Origin: Rhodobacteraceae bacterium HLUCCO18
Lineage (GTDB): Bacteria; Pseudomonadota; Alphaproteobacteria; Rhodobacterales; Rhodobacteraceae
Assembly (NCBI GenBank): GCA_001314805.1
Contig: LJSY01000001.1
Coordinates: 99,912-163,911 of the forward strand
Length of the DNA: 64,000 nucleotides
Direction of reading: 5' to 3'
Shown here: one piece after another, positions 27,525 to 35,370 of the stretch
Position numbering within the stretch: position 1 is the first letter of the stretch
Layout of the letters: every line of letters starts with the position of its first letter
Made by a program: the position numbers and the translations under genes
The notes under the pieces: generated by a model
The model's input: only the letters and a program-made list of their open reading frames with translations
Told to the model about the DNA's origin: nothing
Databases searched by the model: none

Positions 27525-28999
27525 GGCCATCTGGCCCAGGGATGCGGCTGGCCGGACATGTCCTCGTAGATCGACTTCTGCCGCTGGTAGGCGCGCAGAC
27601 CCGCGCGCCCTTTCTCGCGTCCGATCCCGCTTTCGCCATCGCCGCCGAAGGGCGTCGAGATCGAGAACTGCTTGTAGGTGTTGATCCAGACCGTGCCGGC
27701 CCGGATGGCGGCCGCGATGCGCCGGCAGCGGCGGTGGTCGGTCGACCAGATGCCGCAGGCGAGGCCATAGTCGTTGTCATTGCCCTGCGCGATCACGTCG
27801 GCCTCGTCCTCGAAGGGCATCACGACCAGCACGGGGCCGAATATCTCCTCCCGGCAAGTGCGCGCGGTGTTGTCGAGCCCGGCGATGATCGTGGGCATGT
27901 AATAGGCACCCGATTGCAGCGCTGCCGCCTCGGGCCGCGTACCGCCGCACAGGATCGTGCCGCCCTCGTCCCGGGCCAGCGCCACGTAGCGTTCCACGGC
28001 TTCGCGATGCTCGGGATGAACCAGCGAGGACACCTGCGTCGCCGCGTCGAAAGGATGGCCGACCACCAGCGCCCGCGTCGCGTCGACCAGCCGCGCGACG
28101 AAGGCCTCGTACATGCTGCGCTGCACGAACAGGCGCGACCCCGCGATGCAGCTTTGCCCCGAGGACGAGAAGATGCCGAAGAGGATCCCCGCGATCGCCA
28201 GATCGACATCGCAATCCTCGAACACGATCGTCGGTGACTTGCCGCCCAGTTCCAGCGAGACCGGCATCAGCTTTTCCGCCGCCGCATGGGCCAGCCTGCG
28301 CCCCGTCGCCGTGCCGCCGGTGAACGAGACCTTGGCGATGTCGCGATGCTCGACCAGCGCGTTGCCCACCTCGCGGCCCGAGCCCGGCAGGACCGACAAA
28401 AGCCCTTGCGGCAGTCCCGCTTCCTCGGCGATGCGCGCCAGTTCGAGGCTGACCAGCGGCGACCAGCTGGCCGGTTTCAGCAAGACGGCGTTGCCCGCGG
28501 CAAGGGCCGGCGCGACCTTCTGGGCGTCGGACGCGATGGGCGAATTCCACGGCGTGATCGCCGCCACCAGCCCCAGCGGCTCGTGGATCGAAGCCGTGGT
28601 ATAGTCGCCGCGCGGCACCGTCAGCAGGTCGTCCGAGGTTTCCGCCACGGCCGCGAAATACCGGAAGGTGCCCGCAGCCGAGGTCGCCAGCGCGCGGGTT
28701 TCGGCCAGGGTCTTGGAGGTGTCGCGGCTTTGTACCCAGGCGATGCGGTCGATATTGGCGGCGATGCCCTCGGATATGCGGTAGAGCACCGTGGCGCGTT
28801 CATGGGGCTTGAGCGCCCCCCATCCCGGTTGCGCGTCGCGCGCGCGGGCGATGGCAAGCTCCACATCCTCCGCCGCCGCACCGCTCAGCGTTGTGTTGAC
28901 GCTGCCCTCGGCGGCGAATTGCGAGGTGATCGGCGCGCCGCGCCCTTTTTGCCAATGGCCTCCGACAAAGATCAGGTCGTCGCGAAATGTCTGCTCCAT
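27521..28999 (-). CDS. Aldehyde dehydrogenase (ring-cleavage operon)
   Basis: A 492-residue NAD(P)-dependent aldehyde dehydrogenase. It shows the Asn of ITPWNSPI, the Glu of LELGGKSP near residue 263, the Cys of SSGQSCIAGSR near 298, and EEIFGPVLVV near 395. It would oxidise an aldehyde or semialdehyde to the acid. Last gene of the minus-strand hydrolase-dioxygenase-SDR-ThDP-AspDH operon, eight bases after the AspDH-like gene. The aldehyde is likely the product of the thiamine-diphosphate enzyme or of ring cleavage (inference). Confidence 0.9.
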   Translation of the reverse strand: MEQTFRDDLIFVGGHWQKGRGAPITSQFAAEGSVNTTLSGAAAEDVELAIARARDAQPGWGALKPHERATVLYRISEGIAANIDRIAWVQSRDTSKTLAETRALATSAAGTFRYFAAVAETSDDLLTVPRGDYTTASIHEPLGLVAAITPWNSPIASDAQKVAPALAAGNAVLLKPASWSPLVSLELARIAEEAGLPQGLLSVLPGSGREVGNALVEHRDIAKVSFTGGTATGRRLAHAAAEKLMPVSLELGGKSPTIVFEDCDVDLAIAGILFGIFSSSGQSCIAGSRLFVQRSMYEAFVARLVDATRALVVGHPFDAATQVSSLVHPEHREAVERYVALARDEGGTILCGGTRPEAAALQSGAYYMPTIIAGLDNTARTCREEIFGPVLVVMPFEDEADVIAQGNDNDYGLACGIWSTDHRRCRRIAAAIRAGTVWINTYKQFSISTPFGGDGESGIGREKGRAGLRAYQRQKSIYEDMSGQPHPWARWP

Positions 29000-29006
29000 G
29001 GTACCC

Positions 29007-29816
29007 TCAGATGGCGATCGCGGCGCGCCGGTTCACGACGGCGCGCGCGATGCTGTAAACGGTGGATCGGGACGTCTTGGGGTTTCGCGGCGACGGCTTG
29101 CCCACCAGTTGCATGGAAAACTCCAGCGCCTGCGAGGTGACGCGGAAGGCGTGTGTGTTCTCGGTCGTGCCGGGGTCGGCGACGAGGCGGACACGCGTTC
29201 TGTCCATGCCCAGCCCCGCCAGAGCCAGCGTCGCGGCGACATTGGCGTTCTTGGGATAGCTCTGCGCCGCCTCCCGCGCGCTGCCCTCGAAGAAGGTGAA
29301 GGGCGCGGTGAGCGCGGCAAGGTCGGTCACCTCCTCGGCCGGCGTGCCGGCCCAGGCGCCCGGCGGCTTGGTGCCGGTGTAATCGACCGAGATCAGCCCC
29401 GAGAGACGCGCCGCGCCAAGTGCGTCGATGCCGCCGATGGCCCCGGCGGGCACGAGGCATTGCGCCCCCGAGGCCCGCGCGGCGGTGTCCAGCCCGGCGG
29501 CGAGCTCCGCCTCCGCCAGGGCCCCGACCGAGGCCACGATCAGGTCCGTGCCGCCGGCCAGCACCGCCGCCCCGAAGGCCGCCACCGCACCGTGTCCGGC
29601 GCATTCGACGACCACGTCGGGGCGCGCCGCCAGCACGCTGTCCAGCGACGATGTCACCGATGCCGTCCCGCCAAGCGCCGCGCGAACCTCCGCCTCGCGG
29701 CCTGGGCGCACCAGCACGGAGACGTGCTCGGGCGCGCGTTCCTGCGCAGCGAGGATGTCGATCAGGTCGCGGGCGATCGCCCCGAACCCGATGATCGCGA
29801 CGTGACCGAGGCTCAT
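29007..29816 (-). CDS. Aspartate dehydrogenase-like (NadX family) oxidoreductase
   Basis: A 269-residue protein with an N-terminal Rossmann fold (VAIIGFGAIARDLIDIL), VVVECAGHGAVAAFG, LIVASVGALAE, LVPAGAIGGIDAL and KNANVAATLALAGLGMDRTR, all typical of L-aspartate dehydrogenases that deaminate Asp or aminate oxaloacetate with NAD(P)H. The start overlaps the stop of the thiamine-diphosphate enzyme gene (ATGA). Its place in a ring-cleavage operon suggests an imine- or amino-acid-forming step in catabolism rather than NAD synthesis, but that is inferred. A longer upstream frame was rejected. Confidence 0.82.
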   Translation of the reverse strand: MSLGHVAIIGFGAIARDLIDILAAQERAPEHVSVLVRPGREAEVRAALGGTASVTSSLDSVLAARPDVVVECAGHGAVAAFGAAVLAGGTDLIVASVGALAEAELAAGLDTAARASGAQCLVPAGAIGGIDALGAARLSGLISVDYTGTKPPGAWAGTPAEEVTDLAALTAPFTFFEGSAREAAQSYPKNANVAATLALAGLGMDRTRVRLVADPGTTENTHAFRVTSQALEFSMQLVGKPSPRNPKTSRSTVYSIARAVVNRRAAIAI

Positions 29817-31462
29817 GACTTGCCGCCCGCCGCCCCGGCCGGCGGTCCGGCGAAGGATTCCGCGAAGGGACCGATGGACACCATGTCGACCTCCACGACC
29901 GCGGGGCCGGTCCGCCCGAGGGTCGCGTCCAGCGCCTGCGGGAAATCCTCGATCCGCGCGACGCGGGCATGGGGCATGTCGATGGACTGGCACAGCAGCC
30001 GGAAATCGGGCGTCTTGAGCTTGGAATAATGCCTGCGCCCGTCGTATTGCGCGTCCTGGATGTTCTCGATCACGCCATAGGCCGCGTCGTTCATCAGCAC
30101 GAAGGTGATCGGCAGGTCCGCGTCGACCGCCGTGATCAGCTCGGCAAGGCCAAGCTGCGCCCCGCCGTCGCCCACCAGCGCGATGGTGCGCGCCTCGGAT
30201 CCCGCCGCCGCCCCGATGGCCATGGCGATCCCCTGCCCGATGCCGCCGCCCAGGGCGTGGACGCCAAGATGCGGCGCCGCGATCTGGACGTAGCGGTTGC
30301 CGAAGGTGGAGTTCGAGATCGTCACGTCCCGCACCCATGGGTGACCGCCCTGCGGCACCACCGCCAGCAGATGATCGGCGACCACCTGATAGGGCCCGAG
30401 GCGCGCGCGCAGCGCGCCTTCCGATTTCGCGCGGGCCACGGCGATGTCGTAATGCAGCTGCGGGTCGGTCTGCAGCCTGTCGGGAAGACGGTCCAGAAGC
30501 GCCCGCAGCGTCGCCGCCGCGTCGCCGCACAGGAACCCGTCGACCGGGTAGTTGCGCCCGCCCTGCGCAGGCTCCACGTCGATCTGGAACAGCGGGCGCG
30601 GCAGCGGCATCTTGTTGTTGCGCGTCTCGTTGCCCCGCAGCCGCGAGCCCACGACGATCATCAGGTCGCAGCCGCGATAGAGCGCCTCGGCCTCGGGGGT
30701 CATGTTGAAGGCCCCGAGCGTGCCCTTGTGGGTTTCGGGAACCACCGCGCGCCCTTGCGTGGACGTGACCGCGCCGAAGCCGCGTTCGACCAGCTCCGAC
30801 GCCTCGGCCCCGGCGCCCCGCGCGCCGCCACCGAGCCAGAGCATCGGCCGTTTCGCGGATGTCACCCGTTCGGCCAGCGCGTCGAGGGCGGCCTCCTCCA
30901 CCGGCGGCAGAGCCGGGCGCGGTGGGGTCAGGCGCAATCCCGGCACTGCGGGGATGCGCTGCACGTCGACGGGCACCTCGAGGCTGACCGGACCCGTGGG
31001 CGGCGTCATCGCCGCGCGGATCGCGGCCGAGAGCGTGCCAAGAACCCCCATCTCGTCCCAGATGCGGAACACCGCCTTGGACACGCCGCGCAGCATCTCG
31101 GGCTGCTTGGGCACATCGTGGATCGCGGCGCGGTCGCGGTCCATCCAGGGGCGGTCGATCTGCGTGGTCAGGTGCAGCACCCGGCTACCGGCGGTCAGCG
31201 CCTCGGCCTGCGCGCCCGCGGCATTGCCCGCCGCCGTCCCGGTCGAGGTCAGCGCCACGCCCAGTTGCCCCGAGACGCGCGAAAAGGCGTCGGCCATGTT
31301 CATCGCCCCGGCCTCGCCGCGTGCGGGGACGAAACGGATGCGCCCCTGTTCGGCCACCGCGTCGAGGATCGGCATGTTGTGGATCGAGATCACGCCGAAC
31401 ATGGTGGTGACGCCCGCATCGGCAAGCGCCTCGGCGATCTGGTGGCCAACGGTCTGGGGCAT
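29813..31462 (-). CDS. Thiamine-diphosphate-dependent enzyme, acetolactate synthase-like
   Basis: A 549-residue ThDP enzyme with three domains. Catalytic Glu50 is in VPARGEAGAMNMADAFSRVS, the central domain has MLWLGGGARGAG, and the cofactor-binding motif is ALVGDGGAQLGLAELITA through NDAAYG. It belongs to the acetolactate synthase/benzoylformate decarboxylase superfamily and would decarboxylate or ligate a 2-oxo acid. No small regulatory subunit is present, against a role in branched-chain synthesis. Operon context points to a 2-oxo acid from ring cleavage. Confidence 0.85.
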   Translation of the reverse strand: MPQTVGHQIAEALADAGVTTMFGVISIHNMPILDAVAEQGRIRFVPARGEAGAMNMADAFSRVSGQLGVALTSTGTAAGNAAGAQAEALTAGSRVLHLTTQIDRPWMDRDRAAIHDVPKQPEMLRGVSKAVFRIWDEMGVLGTLSAAIRAAMTPPTGPVSLEVPVDVQRIPAVPGLRLTPPRPALPPVEEAALDALAERVTSAKRPMLWLGGGARGAGAEASELVERGFGAVTSTQGRAVVPETHKGTLGAFNMTPEAEALYRGCDLMIVVGSRLRGNETRNNKMPLPRPLFQIDVEPAQGGRNYPVDGFLCGDAAATLRALLDRLPDRLQTDPQLHYDIAVARAKSEGALRARLGPYQVVADHLLAVVPQGGHPWVRDVTISNSTFGNRYVQIAAPHLGVHALGGGIGQGIAMAIGAAAGSEARTIALVGDGGAQLGLAELITAVDADLPITFVLMNDAAYGVIENIQDAQYDGRRHYSKLKTPDFRLLCQSIDMPHARVARIEDFPQALDATLGRTGPAVVEVDMVSIGPFAESFAGPPAGAAGGKS

Positions 31463-31501
31463 GGGGCTTGGGTCTTTCGTCAGGGTCTTCGGAAACGGGG
31501 A

Positions 31502-32293
31502 TCAGGCAAAGCGCGACACGCCGCCCGAGATTTCGAGCTTGGCACCGGTGATGTAGCTGGACGCGGGCGAGGCAAGGAACGCGATCGCGCGGGCGGGCTC
31601 CTCGGGCTGGCCGAGCCGGCCGAGGGGGATCTTCTTGGCCCTTGCCAGCGCGGCGAACCAGTCCTCGCGGCTCTGGGCCTTGTCCTCGCGCGCCTCGTAG
31701 CGGCGTTGCCATTGAGCGCTGTCCACGAGACCCAGAAGGATCGAGTTGACGCGAATGTCGGGCGCGAGTTCGGTGGCCAGCGATTTCAGCAGGTTCTGTA
31801 CGCCCGCCCGCGCGGCGGAGGTGCAGACCATGTGCGGCTCGGGCTGCAACGCCAGAAGCGAATTCACCGCGACGATCGCGCCCTGCCCGCTTGCGCGCAG
31901 CATCGCTTCGAAGGCGCGGATCGGGTGCAGCTGGCTGAAGAATTTCAGCTCCAGCTCCTCGCGCCAGTCGGCGTCGCTGGTGTCGGCATAGGTCGAGACG
32001 CGCCCCTGCCCGGCATTGGTGACAAGCGCGTCGCAGCCGCCGAAGCGCTGCCCGACCTCCTCGGCGAAGCCCGCGACCGCCTCAGGGTCCAGCACCGAAA
32101 ACGCCCGCGCCAGAACCCTGTCCGGGCCGTATGCGTCTCCCAGTTCCGCCGCGACGGCCTCCAGCCGCTCCGCGCCACGGGCGCAGAACGCCACCCGCGC
32201 GCCGTCCTTCAGCAAGATGCGCACGGCCGCCAGCCCGATCCCGGAACTGCCGCCGGTGACCACGACGCAACGGTCGGTCAGCCCGAGGTCCAT
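31502..32293 (-). CDS. SDR-family protein lacking the usual Tyr-Lys pair
   Basis: A 263-residue protein of SDR fold with nucleotide site TGGSSGIG near residue 14, TNAGQGRVS near 92 and AVNSLLALQPEP near 142. Where SDRs have Tyr-x-x-x-Lys, this protein reads VCTSAARAGVQNL, so Tyr is replaced by Thr and Lys by Arg. The C-terminus YITGAKLEISGGVSRFA is normal. Either it uses another mechanism or it is not a simple dehydrogenase. It lies four bases after the extradiol dioxygenase gene in the operon. Confidence 0.8.
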   Translation of the reverse strand: MDLGLTDRCVVVTGGSSGIGLAAVRILLKDGARVAFCARGAERLEAVAAELGDAYGPDRVLARAFSVLDPEAVAGFAEEVGQRFGGCDALVTNAGQGRVSTYADTSDADWREELELKFFSQLHPIRAFEAMLRASGQGAIVAVNSLLALQPEPHMVCTSAARAGVQNLLKSLATELAPDIRVNSILLGLVDSAQWQRRYEAREDKAQSREDWFAALARAKKIPLGRLGQPEEPARAIAFLASPASSYITGAKLEISGGVSRFA

Positions 32294-32296
32294 CCT

Positions 32297-33205
32297 TCAG
32301 CCTTCCTTCGGAAAGCCGGGATCGGGCCGCCCGGCCATGACCGCGCGTTGCGCCGGTGTCGGCGGCCCTGCCGTCATCCACTGGTCCATCGCCTCGGGGT
32401 CGGTGCGCGACCAGACCTTGGGTTCGTGCGTCTCCTCGTCGATCTGCTGCACCTCCGAGGTGAACTCGATCACGAAGCCGGACGGGGACACGAAATAGGC
32501 GAAGGGGTTGTTGCCCGGCCCATGCCGCCCCGGCCCCCAGCTTGGCACCTGTCCCTGCTGCTTCATGCGGCCGATACCGCGCATGAAACTGTCGATGCCC
32601 GGCATCTCGAAGGCGACATGGTTGACCGACGCATATTGCGCGCGCACCAGCGCGATGGCGTGGTGGTCGCTGCCGATGCGCAGGAACACCATCTGGTCGG
32701 CGGAGTAGTCGCTGGTGCGGAAACCCAGCATCTCCTCGTACCACTGTTGCACACCGTCCATGTCGGGCGTGTTCAGCACGACATGGCTGATCTTGCGGGG
32801 ATAGGCGTGGACGTCGTCGGCGTCGCGCAGGGCGATGTCGGCGGTGATGCGCAGGCGCCGGTTATCCGGGTCGACCACCTCGAAGCCGTAGCCGCCGATG
32901 GGGCCGTCGTACGCCGCCGGCGCGCCGCGCAGGTCCGCGCCCTTTTCGGAAAGCTGTCGGTAGAGCGCGTCGACGCCATCGCGGTCCGGCATGCCGAAAT
33001 GGATGTACTCGATGCCATAGGTCGCGTCATCCTTGAGCCCGTAGATGAAAGGCTGGTCCCCGGTGCCGCGCAGATAGGTGATCCCGTCGCCCTCATGGGC
33101 CACGTGCAGGCCCCATTGATCGGTGTAGAACGGCGTCGTCGCTGTGATCCCGGGCGCGCGCATCACGATGCCGCGCAGGTGGTCCAGTCTGAGGTCTTCG
33201 GTCAT
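32297..33205 (-). CDS. Extradiol ring-cleavage dioxygenase, VOC family (type I)
   Basis: A 302-residue two-domain VOC protein. In the second domain His141 (ISHVVLNTPD), His196 (VNHVAFEMP) and Glu247 (FVIEFTSEV) fit the 2-His-1-carboxylate Fe(II) site; His181 lies 15 residues before the second ligand, as the acid-base His does in BphC-type enzymes. It should open a catechol-like ring next to the two hydroxyls with O2. The start at 33205 has GGGAGC and follows the hydrolase stop directly; the frame extends further upstream through the hydrolase gene and was trimmed. Confidence 0.87.
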   Translation of the reverse strand: MTEDLRLDHLRGIVMRAPGITATTPFYTDQWGLHVAHEGDGITYLRGTGDQPFIYGLKDDATYGIEYIHFGMPDRDGVDALYRQLSEKGADLRGAPAAYDGPIGGYGFEVVDPDNRRLRITADIALRDADDVHAYPRKISHVVLNTPDMDGVQQWYEEMLGFRTSDYSADQMVFLRIGSDHHAIALVRAQYASVNHVAFEMPGIDSFMRGIGRMKQQGQVPSWGPGRHGPGNNPFAYFVSPSGFVIEFTSEVQQIDEETHEPKVWSRTDPEAMDQWMTAGPPTPAQRAVMAGRPDPGFPKEG

Positions 33206-33206
33206 C

Positions 33207-34046
33207 TCAAGCTCCCTCGGGGTTTCGGGCGGCGGCCAGGCCCATGTGATCCAGCAGGGCGGCGCAGAACGCGTGGGGACGTTGCAGGTACACCGCATGC
33301 CCGGCCCGGTCGATCTCGGTGACGGTGGGACGCGTGCCCATTGCCGCTTCCCACGCGTCGGCGGCGGCCATGGTCTGCGCCATGGGCGTCACCCGGTCCT
33401 GCGCGCCGATGATGAAGCCGGGGCGCGTCGCGACATGGGCCAGATCGCCGGGCAGATCGCCCGACGCAAGCATCCGCGCCGCCTGGGCGTAGCCGTCGGG
33501 GTTGACCTGCGCCATCGCGGCCTCGACGCTTTTTACGATCTCGGGGTGACCCTCCGGATCATGCACGAGATTGGCGGCGCGCGCATTGGCGAAGGCGGCG
33601 GGGCCGAGCCGCGCGAGATCGCTCAGGCGGGCCTGCACCCCGTCGGGCAGCGCCCCACCGCGCGGCACGCCGTAGCCCTTCGCGGCGGCGGCCAGCGTGA
33701 GGCTTTGTACCCGGTCCGGGAACCGGCGCGCGAAGGCAGCCGCGATCAGCGTTCCAAGCGAATGCCCCACGATATGCACCGCGCCATGGCCAAGCCGGTC
33801 CAGCAACTCCGCCAGCCTGTCCGCGTAGTCGCCGGCCATCGGCCAGTCCCCGGCCAGTGGCGACGAACCCGAATAGCCCGGCGCATTCCACGCAAGCAGG
33901 CTCAGGTCGGCGGGCAGGACGTCGAAGAGCGGCGCGAAGGAGGTCGCGTTGGACCCGATACCATGCAGGAACACGACAACGGGCCCCGGCCCCGGCCGCG
34001 CGATATGGGCGAGATCACCCGACACCCCGGGTATCGGCTCAGTCAT
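33207..34046 (-). CDS. Alpha/beta hydrolase, probable ring-fission-product hydrolase
   Basis: A 279-residue alpha/beta hydrolase with VVFLHGIGSNATSF (oxyanion region), nucleophile Ser96 in IVGHSLGTLIAAAFARRFPD, acid in IIGAQDRVTP and His in DRAGHAVYLQRPH. It is the first gene of the operon and precedes an extradiol dioxygenase, so hydrolysis of a meta-cleavage product (C-C or amide/formyl bond) is likely. The ATG at 34046 has a poor ribosome site; a GTG at 34121 would give 25 more residues and cannot be excluded. Confidence 0.82.
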   Translation of the reverse strand: MTEPIPGVSGDLAHIARPGPGPVVVFLHGIGSNATSFAPLFDVLPADLSLLAWNAPGYSGSSPLAGDWPMAGDYADRLAELLDRLGHGAVHIVGHSLGTLIAAAFARRFPDRVQSLTLAAAAKGYGVPRGGALPDGVQARLSDLARLGPAAFANARAANLVHDPEGHPEIVKSVEAAMAQVNPDGYAQAARMLASGDLPGDLAHVATRPGFIIGAQDRVTPMAQTMAAADAWEAAMGTRPTVTEIDRAGHAVYLQRPHAFCAALLDHMGLAAARNPEGA

Positions 34047-34366
34047 CGTGGCATCGCAATGCTTGCGAAGATCGGCACATCGGATCGTCCCTGCAGCCTG
34101 GTGCCCAGACAAGAGTTTCACATCGAATGTTCATTATAGAACAGTTTGTTCAAACTACAGTGCAACCGGTGCCGACACATGTCAAGGCTCCGGTCCGCCT
34201 CATCCGGCCGCCCACCTGCCCGGCAGACGATCCATCGCGGGATCGACCGGGAGACGCCGCAGGTCGGTGGCGTCGTGGCAGGCGCCGGCCACGACGCCCG
34301 CGCATGCCGCGTCGCGATCGCAGATCGCGAGCTCCACGCCCGGATGGCACCGCGCGGAACGCGCCG
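34047..34366. other. Intergenic region between hydrolase operon and LysR gene
   Basis: About 320 bases. The right part (34160-34366) has no gene I can support; translations are Arg-rich and unlike any family. The left part holds the promoter of the dioxygenase operon with the repeated palindrome at 34128-34153. Confidence 0.5.
34128..34153. promoter_or_regulatory. Composite IclR-type operator before the dioxygenase operon
   Basis: Three alternating half-sites: GTTC (34129-34132), GAAC (34139-34142) and GTTC (34148-34151). The right pair reads GAAC-AGTTT-GTTCAAAC, the same geometry and right flank as the palindrome at 26617-26633. The left pair forms TGTTC-N6-GAACA. It lies about 90 bases upstream of the hydrolase start. 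Confidence 0.6.
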
Positions 34367-35242
34367 TCACGTGGCGGCGTTCAAGCGGCTTTCCATGGAC
34401 CTCAGCAGGCATTGCGACGGTCTCGACAGCGGCACGCCCGAGAGGCGCAGGACGCTGATCTGAACGGATCCGATATCCAGCTCAAGCGGATCGAGCGCGG
34501 CCGGAGAACCGGGGCCATCGAAGACCGTGCGCGGAAAGATGCAGGTCCGCGGGCCATGCGCGATGGCCTGACCCAGCTGCGCTGCAACGACGCTGGTCAC
34601 GGTGCCCTCTTCGAGCGCATGGCGTCGAAACGCGTGGCTGATCGCCGTGCGCGACCCGGTGCCCTCGGGCGGCAGCACGAGGCGACCGGGCGACAGGTCC
34701 CAAAGCCCGACCTGGCCGCCGGTCCCGACCCAGTCGGGCGTGGCGAACGCCGCGAGGCGCACGTTCTGGGCTGCAAGCACCTCTACGGACCGGTCCGTCT
34801 CGGGGTTGGTGACGATGGCCAGATCGATCTCTCTTTGCCGCAACTGGCGCATCACGTCTCCGCAGGAGACGTTGACGGAAACGCCGGGCATTTCGGTCTC
34901 GAGATCGCGCATCGCCAGCAGGGGAAGCCCGGCGGAGATGTCATCGCCGATGCCGACACACAGTGTGCCCATGTGCCCGTCGCGCAGGTTGCCCAATTGC
35001 CGCTGAAGCTCCCCGAACTCGACAAGGTGCCGTTCGACCACATCGAGCAGAAGTTCGCCGGCGGAGGTCAGTCGGACACCGGCCGGGATGCGTTCGAAGA
35101 TGCTGAAACCGACCGCATCCTCGAAGGTCTGGATCGAACGATTGAGCGCGGAGGGGGAGACGGCAAGCAAATCGGCGGCCTTCCGGATCGATCCCTGCCG
35201 CTGGATCAGCCGTATCGCCGTGTAGATCTTCAGATGTTTCAT
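34367..35242 (-). CDS. LysR-family transcriptional regulator
   Basis: A 291-residue LysR regulator. The N-terminal winged helix shows IYTAIRLIQRQGSIRKAADL and AVSPSALNRSIQTFEDAVG; the effector domain follows from about residue 90 (LCVGIGDDISAGLPLLAM, IDLAIVTNPETDRSVE). It is divergent from urtA with 128 bases between, containing TGCA-rich palindromes, so it may regulate urt and itself. A longer frame upstream of 35242 was rejected because the HTH would not be N-terminal. Confidence 0.87.
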   Translation of the reverse strand: MKHLKIYTAIRLIQRQGSIRKAADLLAVSPSALNRSIQTFEDAVGFSIFERIPAGVRLTSAGELLLDVVERHLVEFGELQRQLGNLRDGHMGTLCVGIGDDISAGLPLLAMRDLETEMPGVSVNVSCGDVMRQLRQREIDLAIVTNPETDRSVEVLAAQNVRLAAFATPDWVGTGGQVGLWDLSPGRLVLPPEGTGSRTAISHAFRRHALEEGTVTSVVAAQLGQAIAHGPRTCIFPRTVFDGPGSPAALDPLELDIGSVQISVLRLSGVPLSRPSQCLLRSMESRLNAAT

Positions 35243-35260
35243 GCGCGATCCCGCAGGTGG

Positions 35261-35349
35261 TGCAAAAACTGCATCACGGCGCCGCAGAATTAACGGCAGA
35301 CAACACCACGTCAATCGGCATTGTTCATGCTGCACGTGCAAAATGCACG
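35261..35349. promoter_or_regulatory. LysR/urtA intergenic operator candidates
   Basis: Two sites share TGCA half-sites: TGCA-AAAAC-TGCA at 35261-35273 and the perfect inverted repeat CGTGCA-AAA-TGCACG at 35335-35349. LysR proteins typically bind an upstream recall site and a second site near the promoter, which this spacing would allow. Confidence 0.4.
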
Positions 35350-35370
35350 AGGACTGCCAAGGGGATTCTC

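Noticed and set aside
29813..31462. Biosynthetic acetolactate synthase (ilvB)
   Set aside because: No ilvN-type small subunit or ilvC nearby; the gene is embedded in a ring-cleavage operon.
29969..33322. A 1,117-residue plus-strand open frame
   Set aside because: It is antisense to the conserved ThDP, SDR and VOC genes; high GC content keeps the antisense frame open. The translation is Arg/Gly/His-rich with no family pattern.
34146..34463. Small plus-strand frame of 105 residues between the hydrolase operon and LysR gene
   Set aside because: It runs through the operator and into the LysR gene, lacks a ribosome site and has an Arg-rich, feature-less translation.
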